Part shown: piece by piece, positions 51,880-59,000 of the stretch
Numbering within the stretch: the stretch's first letter is position 1
How the letters are laid out: each line of letters opens with the position of its first letter
From: JALYTZ01 sp036559125
GTDB taxonomy: Bacteria; Vulcanimicrobiota; Vulcanimicrobiia; Vulcanimicrobiales; Vulcanimicrobiaceae
Assembly (NCBI GenBank): GCA_036559125.1
Contig: DATBTT010000051.1
Location: 1-64,000, forward strand
DNA length: 64,000 bases
Direction: 5' to 3'
Notes under the pieces: model-generated
The model's database searches: none
The model's input: only the letters and a program-made list of their open reading frames with translations
Told to the model about the DNA's origin: nothing
Made by a program: the position numbers and the translations under genes

Positions 51880-52224
51880 TGCTTCGACGTGCTCAGCATG
51901 ACAAATATCAGCAGTCGAAAGCGCGATATGCTTCGACGTGCTCAGCATGACAAATACCAGCAGTCGAAAGCGCGACATGCTTCGACGGGCTCAGCGTGAC
52001 AAATACCAGCAGTTGAAAGCGCGACATGCTTCGACGTGCTCAGCATGACAAATGCCAGCAGGCGAAAGGGCGGCGTGCTTCGATGTGCTCAGCATGACAA
52101 ATACCAGCAGTCGAAAGGGCGTGTTTCGACATGCTCAGCATGACAAATACCAGCAGTCGAAAGCGCGACATGCTTCGACGTGCTCAGCATGACAATTTGC
52201 CGTCACCCTGAGCCTGTCGAAGGG
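51880..52224. repeat. Seven 49-bp tandem repeats ending in a 23-bp element copy
   Basis: Seven units start at 51880, 51929, 51978, 52027, 52076, 52122 and 52171: the period is 49 bp, with one 46-bp unit. Each has the core TGCTTCGAC..GCTCAGCATGAC, followed by the conserved filler CAAATACCAGCAGTCGAAAG. The core is the dispersed 23-bp element in reverse orientation, with the outer stem changed from CCC/GGG to TGC/GCA. A normal direct copy follows at 52202-52224. The 406-bp gap between converging genes holds nothing else. Confidence 0.92.
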
Positions 52225-52245
52225 CGGACATGCTGCGGTGCGCGG

Positions 52246-52725
52246 TTAGCGATTGAAATCTGAGGGACGAAGTTCTTCGATGAATTTTTTGAAACGTTCG
52301 ACGTCGGCTTCGTCGCCGTCGCCTTTCTTGTCGGGCACCGACTCTTCGAGCACGATTTTGTCCGAGACGTAAATCGGCGCGCTCGCGCGCAATGCGAGCG
52401 CGATGCCGTCGGACGGCCGTGCGTCGATCTCTTGCAGCTCGCCGTTGGTCCGCACGATCAATTTCGCAAAGAACGTCGATTCGCGGATGTCGTGAATGAC
52501 GACTTGTTCGAGCCGCGCGTCGAGCGTCTCCAGAATCGACCGCATCAGATCGTGCGTGAGGGGCCGCGGGACCGGAGCTCCTTCGAGCGCGAGGGCGATT
52601 GCCGTCGCCTCGAACGGCCCGATCAAAATCGGAAGAAACCGCTTGCCATCCATGTCTTTGAGGATGACAACCGGGTCGTGCGTGAGCAAATCGATACCGA
52701 GCTTGTCAACCTTCATCTGCCGCAT
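52246..52725 (-). CDS. Bifunctional nuclease family protein (DUF151)
   Basis: A 159-residue BFN-domain protein: VVILKDMDGKRFLPILIGPFEATAIALALEG, then RPLTHDLMRSIL and IDARPSDGIALALR, the most conserved motif. The family was named for a plant protein with DNase and RNase activity and is common in Actinobacteria, cyanobacteria and Thermotoga; the bacterial role is not settled. A second UVR-like region is absent; the C-terminal 30 residues are charged. It is divergent from ychF. Confidence 0.9.
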   Translation of the reverse strand: MRQMKVDKLGIDLLTHDPVVILKDMDGKRFLPILIGPFEATAIALALEGAPVPRPLTHDLMRSILETLDARLEQVVIHDIRESTFFAKLIVRTNGELQEIDARPSDGIALALRASAPIYVSDKIVLEESVPDKKGDGDEADVERFKKFIEELRPSDFNR

Positions 52726-52845
52726 ACTAATCCTATCCTACGCTCCCTATAACAATCCTGGCTTGCAGCTATGTGGCAGTGTACCCCTTGCTGCGCTCCT
52801 CCAAAGGTCGCGAGTCTCCGGCGGCCGAACGGAGCGCGGTTCACT

Positions 52846-53940
52846 ATGGCTCTTTCGTGCGGTATCGTCGGCTTGCCCAACGTCGGCAAGTCTACCATTT
52901 TCAACGCGCTCACGCGCTCGGCGCAAGCCCTCGCCGCGAACTATCCGTTCGCGACGATCGAGCCGAATGTGGGCGAGGTTCCCGTCCCGGACGATCGCCT
53001 TGGAGTGCTGCACGAGCTGCTCGCTTCCGAGCGGGTCGTTCCGGCGACCATGCGCTTCGTCGACATCGCGGGCTTGGTGCGAGGCGCCAGTTCCGGACAG
53101 GGGCTGGGCAATGCGTTTTTGAGCCACATCCGCGAAACCGACGCCGTCGCGATGGTGGTTCGCTGTTTCGAGGACGAGAACGTCACGCACGTCGAGGGCG
53201 GCCCCGATCCGCGGCGTGACATCGAGATCATCGGCATCGAGATGGCGCTGGCCGATCTTGCGACGCTGCAGAAACGGCTCGACAAGCTCGAGCGCGAGGC
53301 ACGTGCAAACCCAAAGGTCCGCCATAAGCTCGAAGCCGCGAAAGTACTCGTCGCGGCGCTGGAGGAAAATACTCCGGCCCGCACGTTTGCTAAGGGCTCG
53401 CCCGAAGCAGAGCTAGCCGCCGAGTCGTTCCTGCTTACCGCAAAGCCGTTGCTCTACGTGGCGAATATCGACGAGGAACAGATCGGAAATCCCGGGCCGC
53501 TTACGCGCACGGTGGAGGAGATCGCGAAGGGCGAGGGGAGCCAGGTCGTCGCCTTCTGCGGGAAAGTCGAGGCCGAATTGGCCGGGCTGACCGAAGAGGA
53601 GGCCAAGGAGTTTTGCGCCGAGTTGGGCATCGGGCGGGGCGGCCTGGATCAACTCATCGTAACGGCCTACGAGCTGCTCGGACTGATGACGTTCTTGACC
53701 GCGGGGGAAAAAGAGGTTCGCGCCTGGACGATCGAGCGCGGCATGAGAGCGCCTCAGGCGGCCGGCAAGATTCATAGCGACATCGAGCGCGGATTCATCC
53801 GGGCCGAGATCGTCTCGTACGACGACTATGCGCGCTACAAGACCATGGAAGCGCTACGGACCGCCGGCTTGATGCGCAGCGAGGGTAAGGAGTACGTCAT
53901 GCAAGAAGGCGACGTCGTCAACTTTAAGTTTAACGTGTAA
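52846..53940 (+). CDS. ychF: Redox-regulated ATPase YchF
   Basis: A 364-residue Obg-like ATPase: G1 GLPNVGKS (residues 9-16), G3-like DIAGLVRGASSGQGLGNAFL, a coiled-coil insertion around residues 120-190 and a C-terminal TGS domain (GEKEVRAWTIERGMRAPQAAGKIHSDIERGFIRAE). YchF binds ribosomes and prefers ATP to GTP. The ATG at 52846 is the family start; earlier codons are not conserved. A terminator lies downstream at 54001-54025. Confidence 0.95.
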   Translation: MALSCGIVGLPNVGKSTIFNALTRSAQALAANYPFATIEPNVGEVPVPDDRLGVLHELLASERVVPATMRFVDIAGLVRGASSGQGLGNAFLSHIRETDAVAMVVRCFEDENVTHVEGGPDPRRDIEIIGIEMALADLATLQKRLDKLEREARANPKVRHKLEAAKVLVAALEENTPARTFAKGSPEAELAAESFLLTAKPLLYVANIDEEQIGNPGPLTRTVEEIAKGEGSQVVAFCGKVEAELAGLTEEEAKEFCAELGIGRGGLDQLIVTAYELLGLMTFLTAGEKEVRAWTIERGMRAPQAAGKIHSDIERGFIRAEIVSYDDYARYKTMEALRTAGLMRSEGKEYVMQEGDVVNFKFNV

Positions 53941-54000
53941 TTCGCAGGAACAAAACGCCGGAGTGCGACTTTTCCGTATAGGGGATTGCGGTACCGGACT

Positions 54001-54025
54001 CCAAACGTAATGGGTTTGGTTTTTT
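54001..54025 (+). terminator. Intrinsic terminator or attenuator before gdh
   Basis: CCAAAC (54001-54006) pairs with GTTTGG (54014-54019), and six T follow (54020-54025). The gdh ribosome site GGAGG begins only 4 bp later, and the ATG is at 54046. The hairpin could end ychF transcription, or it could control gdh as an attenuator; see the finding. Confidence 0.65.
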
Positions 54026-54045
54026 ACTGGAGGCTCTAAAGCTCT

Positions 54046-55305
54046 ATGACCACTGGTGTGCGCGAAGTCTCGGTGTTCGGTGACGGCATCGCTTACTTTA
54101 ACGAAGCGGCCAATTTGCTCGAACTGGATGCCGGAATGCGCGCGATCTTGACGCACCCGTCGCGACAGATCATTTTTTCGATCCCGTTTCAACGCGACTC
54201 CGGTGAGTTCGAGGTTTATACCGGCTATCGCGTCCAGTACAATTTCGCGCGCGGACCGGCCAAGGGGGGCATTCGCTACCATCCGGGCGTCACGCTCGAC
54301 GAGGTCACCGCGCTGGCATTTTGGATGACCTGGAAGTGTGCGGTCGTCGACTTGCCGTTCGGCGGCGGTAAGGGCGGTGTCACCTGCGATCCCTCCACGT
54401 TATCGATGAACGAACTCGAGCGTATCACGCGGCGCTACGCGGCCGAACTGGTCGAAGTCGTCGGCCCCGACAAAGACGTTCCGGCGCCCGACGTCAATAC
54501 GACGCCGCAAATCATGGCGTGGTTCATGGACACCTATTCGATGCACATGCGAATGTCGGTACCCGGCGTCGTAACCGGCAAACCGTTGGCGATCGGGGGA
54601 TCCCGCGGACGCGTCGAGGCGACCGGCCGCGGCGTCACGATCTGTGGACTCGACGAGATGTCGCACATGGGCATCAAACCCGAAGAAGCGAAAATTGTCG
54701 TGCAAGGTTTCGGCAACGTCGGCATGTACGCGGCCAAACTCTTTGCCGAGCGCGGCTGCCAGGTCGTAGGAATTTCCGACGTGACGGGTGCGTACTATAA
54801 CGAGGCGGGCCTCGATATCGCGGGCGCGGTCGCACACGTGCAGCAGAATCACAATCTCGATGGATTCAAAGGCGGCGACAAGATCAGCAACGCGGAGTTG
54901 CTGGTGACCGACTGCGACGTGCTCGTTCCGGCCGCGCTTGAGAAGGTGCTGACGGCCGAAAATGCGTCGAAGATCAAAGCGCGATTGATCGTCGAGGGCG
55001 CGAACGGCCCGACGACACCCGATGCCGACCGCATTTTCAACGAGCGCGGAATCACGGTCATCCCCGACATCATGGCGAATGCCGGCGGTGTCACCGTATC
55101 GTACTTCGAGTGGGTTCAGGACCGCATGGGGTTCTTCTGGAAGGAGTCCGAGGTCAACGAACGGTTGGAAGACACGTTGCTCACGAACTTCCACGAGTTG
55201 CGCAAAATAGTCAACCGGCACAACGTACCGTACCGTACCGCCGCCTACATGATCGCGATCGACCGCGTCGTCCAATCCCTAAAACTCCGCGGAGTCTACG
55301 CCTAG
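54046..55305 (+). CDS. gdhA: Glu/Leu/Phe/Val dehydrogenase (glutamate dehydrogenase)
   Basis: A 419-residue hexameric amino-acid dehydrogenase. It has RVQYNFARGPAKGGIRYHP, the catalytic-lysine motif PFGGGKGGV, DVPAPDVNT, the Rossmann loop GFGNVG and VEGANGPTTPDADRIF. Length and motifs match NAD(P)-dependent glutamate dehydrogenases of the Gram-positive/archaeal type; cofactor choice cannot be read safely. GGAGG precedes the ATG. It links ammonia, released for example by the gcv system, with glutamate. Confidence 0.93.
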   Translation: MTTGVREVSVFGDGIAYFNEAANLLELDAGMRAILTHPSRQIIFSIPFQRDSGEFEVYTGYRVQYNFARGPAKGGIRYHPGVTLDEVTALAFWMTWKCAVVDLPFGGGKGGVTCDPSTLSMNELERITRRYAAELVEVVGPDKDVPAPDVNTTPQIMAWFMDTYSMHMRMSVPGVVTGKPLAIGGSRGRVEATGRGVTICGLDEMSHMGIKPEEAKIVVQGFGNVGMYAAKLFAERGCQVVGISDVTGAYYNEAGLDIAGAVAHVQQNHNLDGFKGGDKISNAELLVTDCDVLVPAALEKVLTAENASKIKARLIVEGANGPTTPDADRIFNERGITVIPDIMANAGGVTVSYFEWVQDRMGFFWKESEVNERLEDTLLTNFHELRKIVNRHNVPYRTAAYMIAIDRVVQSLKLRGVYA

Positions 55306-55312
55306 CCACCTC

Positions 55313-55416
55313 GTCACCCCGAGCCCGTCGCGCCCTCCGTCACCCCGAGCCCGTCGACGCCCTCCGTCACCCCGAGCCCCGTCGACGCATTCCGTCACCC
55401 TGAGCTTGTCGAAGGG
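55313..55416 (+). repeat. Four-copy cluster of the dispersed 23-bp element
   Basis: Four direct copies start at 55313, 55339, 55366 and 55394 with a 26-28 bp period. The first three are altered at the right arm (GTCACCCCGAGCCC..); the last is a full GTCACCCTGAGC..GTCGAAGGG. They fill the gap between the converging gdh and rhodanese genes. Confidence 0.85.
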
Positions 55417-55422
55417 CGCGTG

Positions 55423-55749
55423 CTAGAACTCGCGGATGTCGCCGATATCTTCGAGCGGCAGGCCGGCGTCGCACCAGCTTTTATACCCGCCCTCAAGTGC
55501 GCGTGCTTTCGCATAACCCTTGTCACGCAGCGTTTGGGCGACGCGACTGCACGAGTTGCCGCTGCCGCAGTATAGAACGACGTCGTCGTCTTTTCCGAAC
55601 GGCAGGTTTTCGGTTCGTTCCAGTTGCTCGCCGCTGTAGCGCAGCGATCCGGGAATCTGTTTTGCATCGGGTTCTTTTCGAATGTCGACGAGCTTGTAAG
55701 AGCCCGGTGAGGCGCCGTGAAGATCGTTAGCCGCGATGGTCTCGTTCAT
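55423..55749 (-). CDS. Rhodanese-like domain protein
   Basis: A single rhodanese domain of 108 residues: YKLVDIRKEPDAKQIPGSL, then the active loop LYCGSGNSCSRVA with the catalytic cysteine at its start, and the closing GYKSWCDAGLP. It could carry persulfide sulfur or act as a thiol protein. The ATG at 55749 is used; ATGs at 55767 and 55794 are also in frame. It is divergent from a tiny acidic protein across a 49-bp spacer with two dyads. Confidence 0.85.
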   Translation of the reverse strand: MNETIAANDLHGASPGSYKLVDIRKEPDAKQIPGSLRYSGEQLERTENLPFGKDDDVVLYCGSGNSCSRVAQTLRDKGYAKARALEGGYKSWCDAGLPLEDIGDIREF

Positions 55750-55753
55750 GCCA

Positions 55754-55785
55754 TAATGGTACCCCATTAGCGGGAACGCTCCCGC
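55754..55785. promoter_or_regulatory. Two dyads in a 49-bp divergent spacer
   Basis: TAATGG (55754-55759) and CCATTA (55764-55769) flank TACC; directly next, GCGGGA (55770-55775) and TCCCGC (55780-55785) flank ACGC. Both are perfect 6-bp inverted repeats. Placed between two divergent starts, they may be operators shared by the rhodanese and the 62-residue protein. Confidence 0.4.
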
Positions 55786-55798
55786 GGGAGGCACAGCG

Positions 55799-55987
55799 AT
55801 GAACGAGCGCGATAAGAAGACCGGCCATCCGAGCGACTATGGCAGCCGCACGTTGGACGAGCCCATGCATACCGGTGACGGCGATCCGTTGGAAGAGCGC
55901 GGATATCTGCGCAAGGACAAGCCCGCACCGCCGGCCGCCGGGCAAAAACTCGGCGAAGATTCCAACGATGCGGACTTGCAACCCTAA
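55799..55987 (+). CDS. Small acidic, probably disordered protein
   Basis: A 62-residue hydrophilic protein, rich in Asp, Glu, Lys, Gly and Pro (MNERDKKTGHPSDYGSRT at the start, DSNDADLQP at the end), without hydrophobic core or cysteine. A strong GGGAGG ribosome site supports it as a real gene. Small charged proteins of this kind are often stress-induced, but nothing in the sequence shows a function. Its divergent neighbour is the rhodanese. Confidence 0.6.
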   Translation: MNERDKKTGHPSDYGSRTLDEPMHTGDGDPLEERGYLRKDKPAPPAAGQKLGEDSNDADLQP

Positions 55988-56006
55988 GGGGTCTACCTGC
56001 GGGGCG

Positions 56007-57602
56007 CTATGACGCCGGGATTTTGCGAGCCTTGCTTTGATAGGGATCGGTCGCGTTGATGGCCGCCGGATCGACTGGGACGATCGTGAGGCCGAACGCG
56101 GTGTCGATCGTTTGGATGAACAAATTTGCGACCAATGCATAACCGGTGTTGGATGGATGCAGACCGTCAAGACTTAGCAATCCGCCGCCGAAAACGAGGC
56201 TACAACAGCCGGCGTTGAGCGGGAAACCTTGCTGCTGTAGCTGCACGAACGTTGCGTGGATGTCGACCAGCGGTGCGCCCGTTGACCGCGCCGCCGCGGC
56301 GATTGCCGCATTGTAGCCGTCGTTGAGTCCCTGAATCTGCGCGGCCAACGCGTCGGAGACATAGGCGCCGCCCAGCCCCGAACCTTTGCCGCTCGGATCC
56401 AATTGTATCTGGATTTGGGACGGCTGTGCGCCTTGCCCGAGTTGCGCGAGTATTTCTTGCAGCGACGTAAAGAAGCCGGTTTCCGTGAGATAACCGTTTG
56501 CTCCGACGCCGTAATTGGTTTGAATATCGGCCAGCACTTGGGTCGCCACTTGCTGACCCTCAGCCTGCGCGAGGGCGGCCGGTGCGCCTTGCGCTTCCAA
56601 CCCCGCGGTGACTTGTTGTGCGACGCCGCAAAAGACGTAATTCTGCAGCAGGCACAATTGCTGGCTCGCGGGAGCGCCTCCGCGGAAGAACTGCGCGGTC
56701 GCAAGCACGTCGGGAAGATTCGCTACGACGACTTTCGCACCGGCGTTCTGCAGTTTCTGAACGATCAGCGTGATGTCGGCCTGCATCTGCTGCGCCGAAT
56801 CGCTCGCAACCGGGTTGCCGCCGGAGAACGTAAATTTCAGCAGGTCGTTTGCGCCGAGCCAAACCGTCGCAAGCGTCGGACGAAGCGACACGGCGGCGTC
56901 GACCTGATCGAGGTGCGCGACCTTGCCGGCGAAGCCGCCGAGAACTGGATAAAAAGGCCCCGACTCGGTCGCCACCAGCGTTTGCAGACCTCCCGCGGTG
57001 GGGTCGTTAGGGTTCGACGCGAAACCGCACGACGGCGGCTGCGCGGGTGCCGTCAAAGGTCCGGTCATGTAGAGCGCTTCGTGCGCGGTTTGTCCCGGCA
57101 CGGCCACATCGTACACGGTCGCTGCGGGATTCGCCCGCACGACCGAGAGCGCAGTGCTGAGTTGGTAGGCGGCCTGATTGAACTGATCGCACGCGCTCGT
57201 ATGGGTCGTGGCAAAGGGCAGCGGTGCAGCCGCAACCACGAGTTGATCGTCCAAACCCGGCCCGTTTATCAGCGGTAAGGGCGATTTTTGCGGGTCGTAC
57301 ATTGTCGCCGCGTTCACGCCTTTGGCTTGCTGGTAGAGCAATGACCAGAATCCGTTCTCCTGACCGGGCGGCACTGCATGTCCGGGATAGGCGCTAACCG
57401 GATTCGTAACGCCGCTGACGCCGAGGAAACCTTGCGATTGATATCCCGCAGTTAAGCTGTCGCCGACACCGACGATCGTTGTCAGTATGCCGGCTCCCGT
57501 TTGCGGCGGCGTCACCGGCGGCGTCGACGTGCCGCCGCCGCCGCAGGCGGCAAGCGCGAAAAGCGAAAGGACGGCAATCGGGCGTGAGAGATGTCTGAAC
57601 AT
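56007..57602 (-). CDS. SGNH/GDSL esterase-type lipoprotein
   Basis: A 531-residue lipoprotein. The lipobox LAAC (Cys20) is followed by glycines and a Pro/Thr linker. Block I is GVGDSLTAGY with the nucleophile Ser49, block III WLGANDLLKF, and block V DGLHPSNTGY with the catalytic Asp and His near the C-terminus. This is the SGNH hydrolase set for esters or acylated sugars. The chain is long, with an inserted helical region between blocks III and V. I chose the ATG at 57602; the one at 57617 abuts the stop of the barrel gene. It forms an operon with that gene. Confidence 0.85.
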   Translation of the reverse strand: MFRHLSRPIAVLSLFALAACGGGGTSTPPVTPPQTGAGILTTIVGVGDSLTAGYQSQGFLGVSGVTNPVSAYPGHAVPPGQENGFWSLLYQQAKGVNAATMYDPQKSPLPLINGPGLDDQLVVAAAPLPFATTHTSACDQFNQAAYQLSTALSVVRANPAATVYDVAVPGQTAHEALYMTGPLTAPAQPPSCGFASNPNDPTAGGLQTLVATESGPFYPVLGGFAGKVAHLDQVDAAVSLRPTLATVWLGANDLLKFTFSGGNPVASDSAQQMQADITLIVQKLQNAGAKVVVANLPDVLATAQFFRGGAPASQQLCLLQNYVFCGVAQQVTAGLEAQGAPAALAQAEGQQVATQVLADIQTNYGVGANGYLTETGFFTSLQEILAQLGQGAQPSQIQIQLDPSGKGSGLGGAYVSDALAAQIQGLNDGYNAAIAAAARSTGAPLVDIHATFVQLQQQGFPLNAGCCSLVFGGGLLSLDGLHPSNTGYALVANLFIQTIDTAFGLTIVPVDPAAINATDPYQSKARKIPAS

Positions 57603-57617
57603 TGTGCTGTATCCCAT

Positions 57618-58787
57618 CTAAAACGGCAGCACGCTCGGAGAGCCGATGCCGAGCTGTATTTGAAGTTGCGTCGCTTTGAGACCGCCGATCGCGGGCACCG
57701 TCGTGTTGGCACAATTGCCGACTTGCTGGCAATAGAGCGCTTTGACGCCGTAGGGACTGTAGTTCGTCGGGCTGCCGCTATTGAGAACTAATTGCACGAA
57801 CCCTTGTTTCCCGATTTGCTCGGCGACGCCCAAGAAGTATGCCGCCAAATGTTGCGCGTACGGATCGGTGGGCAGGTAATCGCGCGAGACCTGCGGTTCG
57901 AAAAACACTTTCGTCTTCGCATCGGGCGTGTATTCGAGATACAGAATATTGTAGAGCTGCGCGTGATTCTCTTGATTGACGCCCGCGGTATGAACCAGCC
58001 ATGACGGCGCCACGGTAAACGTGCCGAACATCTTCGGCGTTTTTAGAAACGGTAGCGTAACCGCAAGCGAATAGATCTGCGCCGTGCGGTCGTGCACGTT
58101 AAACACCGGAAAACCATTGTACTCGAAGGGAACGACGTCGCTGTTCCCGTTTGCGGCCGCGATCGTCGACGTTCGCGCAACGTAGGTCGGCGAGATCACG
58201 ATCGGTAGAACGCGCCCGCCCTTCAGATGAATTGCGAAAAGCTTCTCCAGGTTGATGAGCGTGAAGCGATCTTTGGTCGTGACGTCGATCTGTGGAACGA
58301 TGGTTCCGAGATCGGTTGGCGCGCCGTTGGGTGGGCCCTGAATATATGTCGGAACGGTGCCGCTGTTGAAGCCGACCGGGTAGTGTTGCAACTCGTAGTA
58401 ACTGGCCGTGAAGCGCGTAGTCGGGTTGAAGCCGTACGCAGCGACCACATCCATCCCGCCCGGCAGCCAATTCCGCTTGTTACCCACGTCGCCGAACGGA
58501 TGCGCCATCGAAAAATCCAACGTATAGGTAAATCCGGTCGGCAAACCTTGCTGCTGCGCCCCTCCCACCGGGCTCTGCTGGACCGGTGGAACTTGCGCGA
58601 CGCCGCCCGGAAGGCGCTCTTCGCGTTTTTTGTGCGCGTTAATGGCATTTTTTATGGCTATATTCGCCGACTGGACGATGCCGCCGGCGAGCGCTTCACC
58701 CGTGTCCGCGGCCGCCGGGGCGGCCATCATGCCCACCGAAGCGGCCAATGCAAGGACCGCCGAGGTACGAAATAAGGTACGAACCAT
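57618..58787 (-). CDS. Candidate outer-membrane beta-barrel protein
   Basis: A 389-residue exported protein. The signal peptide ends AAPAAA|D. After a Gln/Pro-rich linker (residues 65-85) the chain alternates short strands with aromatic and polar residues (FTASYYELQHY, FTVAPSWLVH, KVFFEPQVSRDY) and ends in Phe, as outer-membrane barrels do. I recognise no named family. The ATG at 58787 has GGAG six bases upstream. Its stop is next to or 15 bp before the GDSL lipoprotein start, so the two are co-translated. Confidence 0.65.
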   Translation of the reverse strand: MVRTLFRTSAVLALAASVGMMAAPAAADTGEALAGGIVQSANIAIKNAINAHKKREERLPGGVAQVPPVQQSPVGGAQQQGLPTGFTYTLDFSMAHPFGDVGNKRNWLPGGMDVVAAYGFNPTTRFTASYYELQHYPVGFNSGTVPTYIQGPPNGAPTDLGTIVPQIDVTTKDRFTLINLEKLFAIHLKGGRVLPIVISPTYVARTSTIAAANGNSDVVPFEYNGFPVFNVHDRTAQIYSLAVTLPFLKTPKMFGTFTVAPSWLVHTAGVNQENHAQLYNILYLEYTPDAKTKVFFEPQVSRDYLPTDPYAQHLAAYFLGVAEQIGKQGFVQLVLNSGSPTNYSPYGVKALYCQQVGNCANTTVPAIGGLKATQLQIQLGIGSPSVLPF

Positions 58788-58894
58788 ATCGATCTCCATG
58801 CAGTGGGACGGCCTATTAAAATTATCAGTCCCGGTTGACCCGGTGAGTACCCCCCAATTGGCCCAAAACCCTGGCTCCGGTACGAGAAAAGTCG

Positions 58895-58997
58895 GTCATC
58901 CTGAGCCTGTCGAAGGACGGCCCTTCGACAAGCTCAGGGTGACGGGGACCTTCGACAAGCTCAGGGTGACGGGGGCCCTTCGACGGGTCAGGGTGAC
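58895..58997. repeat. Four-copy cluster of the dispersed 23-bp element
   Basis: One direct copy (58895-58917) is followed by three reverse copies (58921-58943, 58948-58970 and a 22-bp one at 58976-58997). The cluster lies just after the RND pump stop codon. Direct next to reverse copies could fold into a long hairpin and act as a terminator for the pump gene. Confidence 0.88.
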
Positions 58998-59000
58998 AAG

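Noticed and set aside
51880..52193. Regular repeats with 49-bp period, resembling a CRISPR array
   Set aside because: Both the palindromic core and the filler are conserved from unit to unit, so there are no unique spacers, and no cas gene is near.
54400..55275. 291-codon antisense frame in gdh
   Set aside because: Shadow of a strongly conserved gene; no own ribosome site or homology visible.
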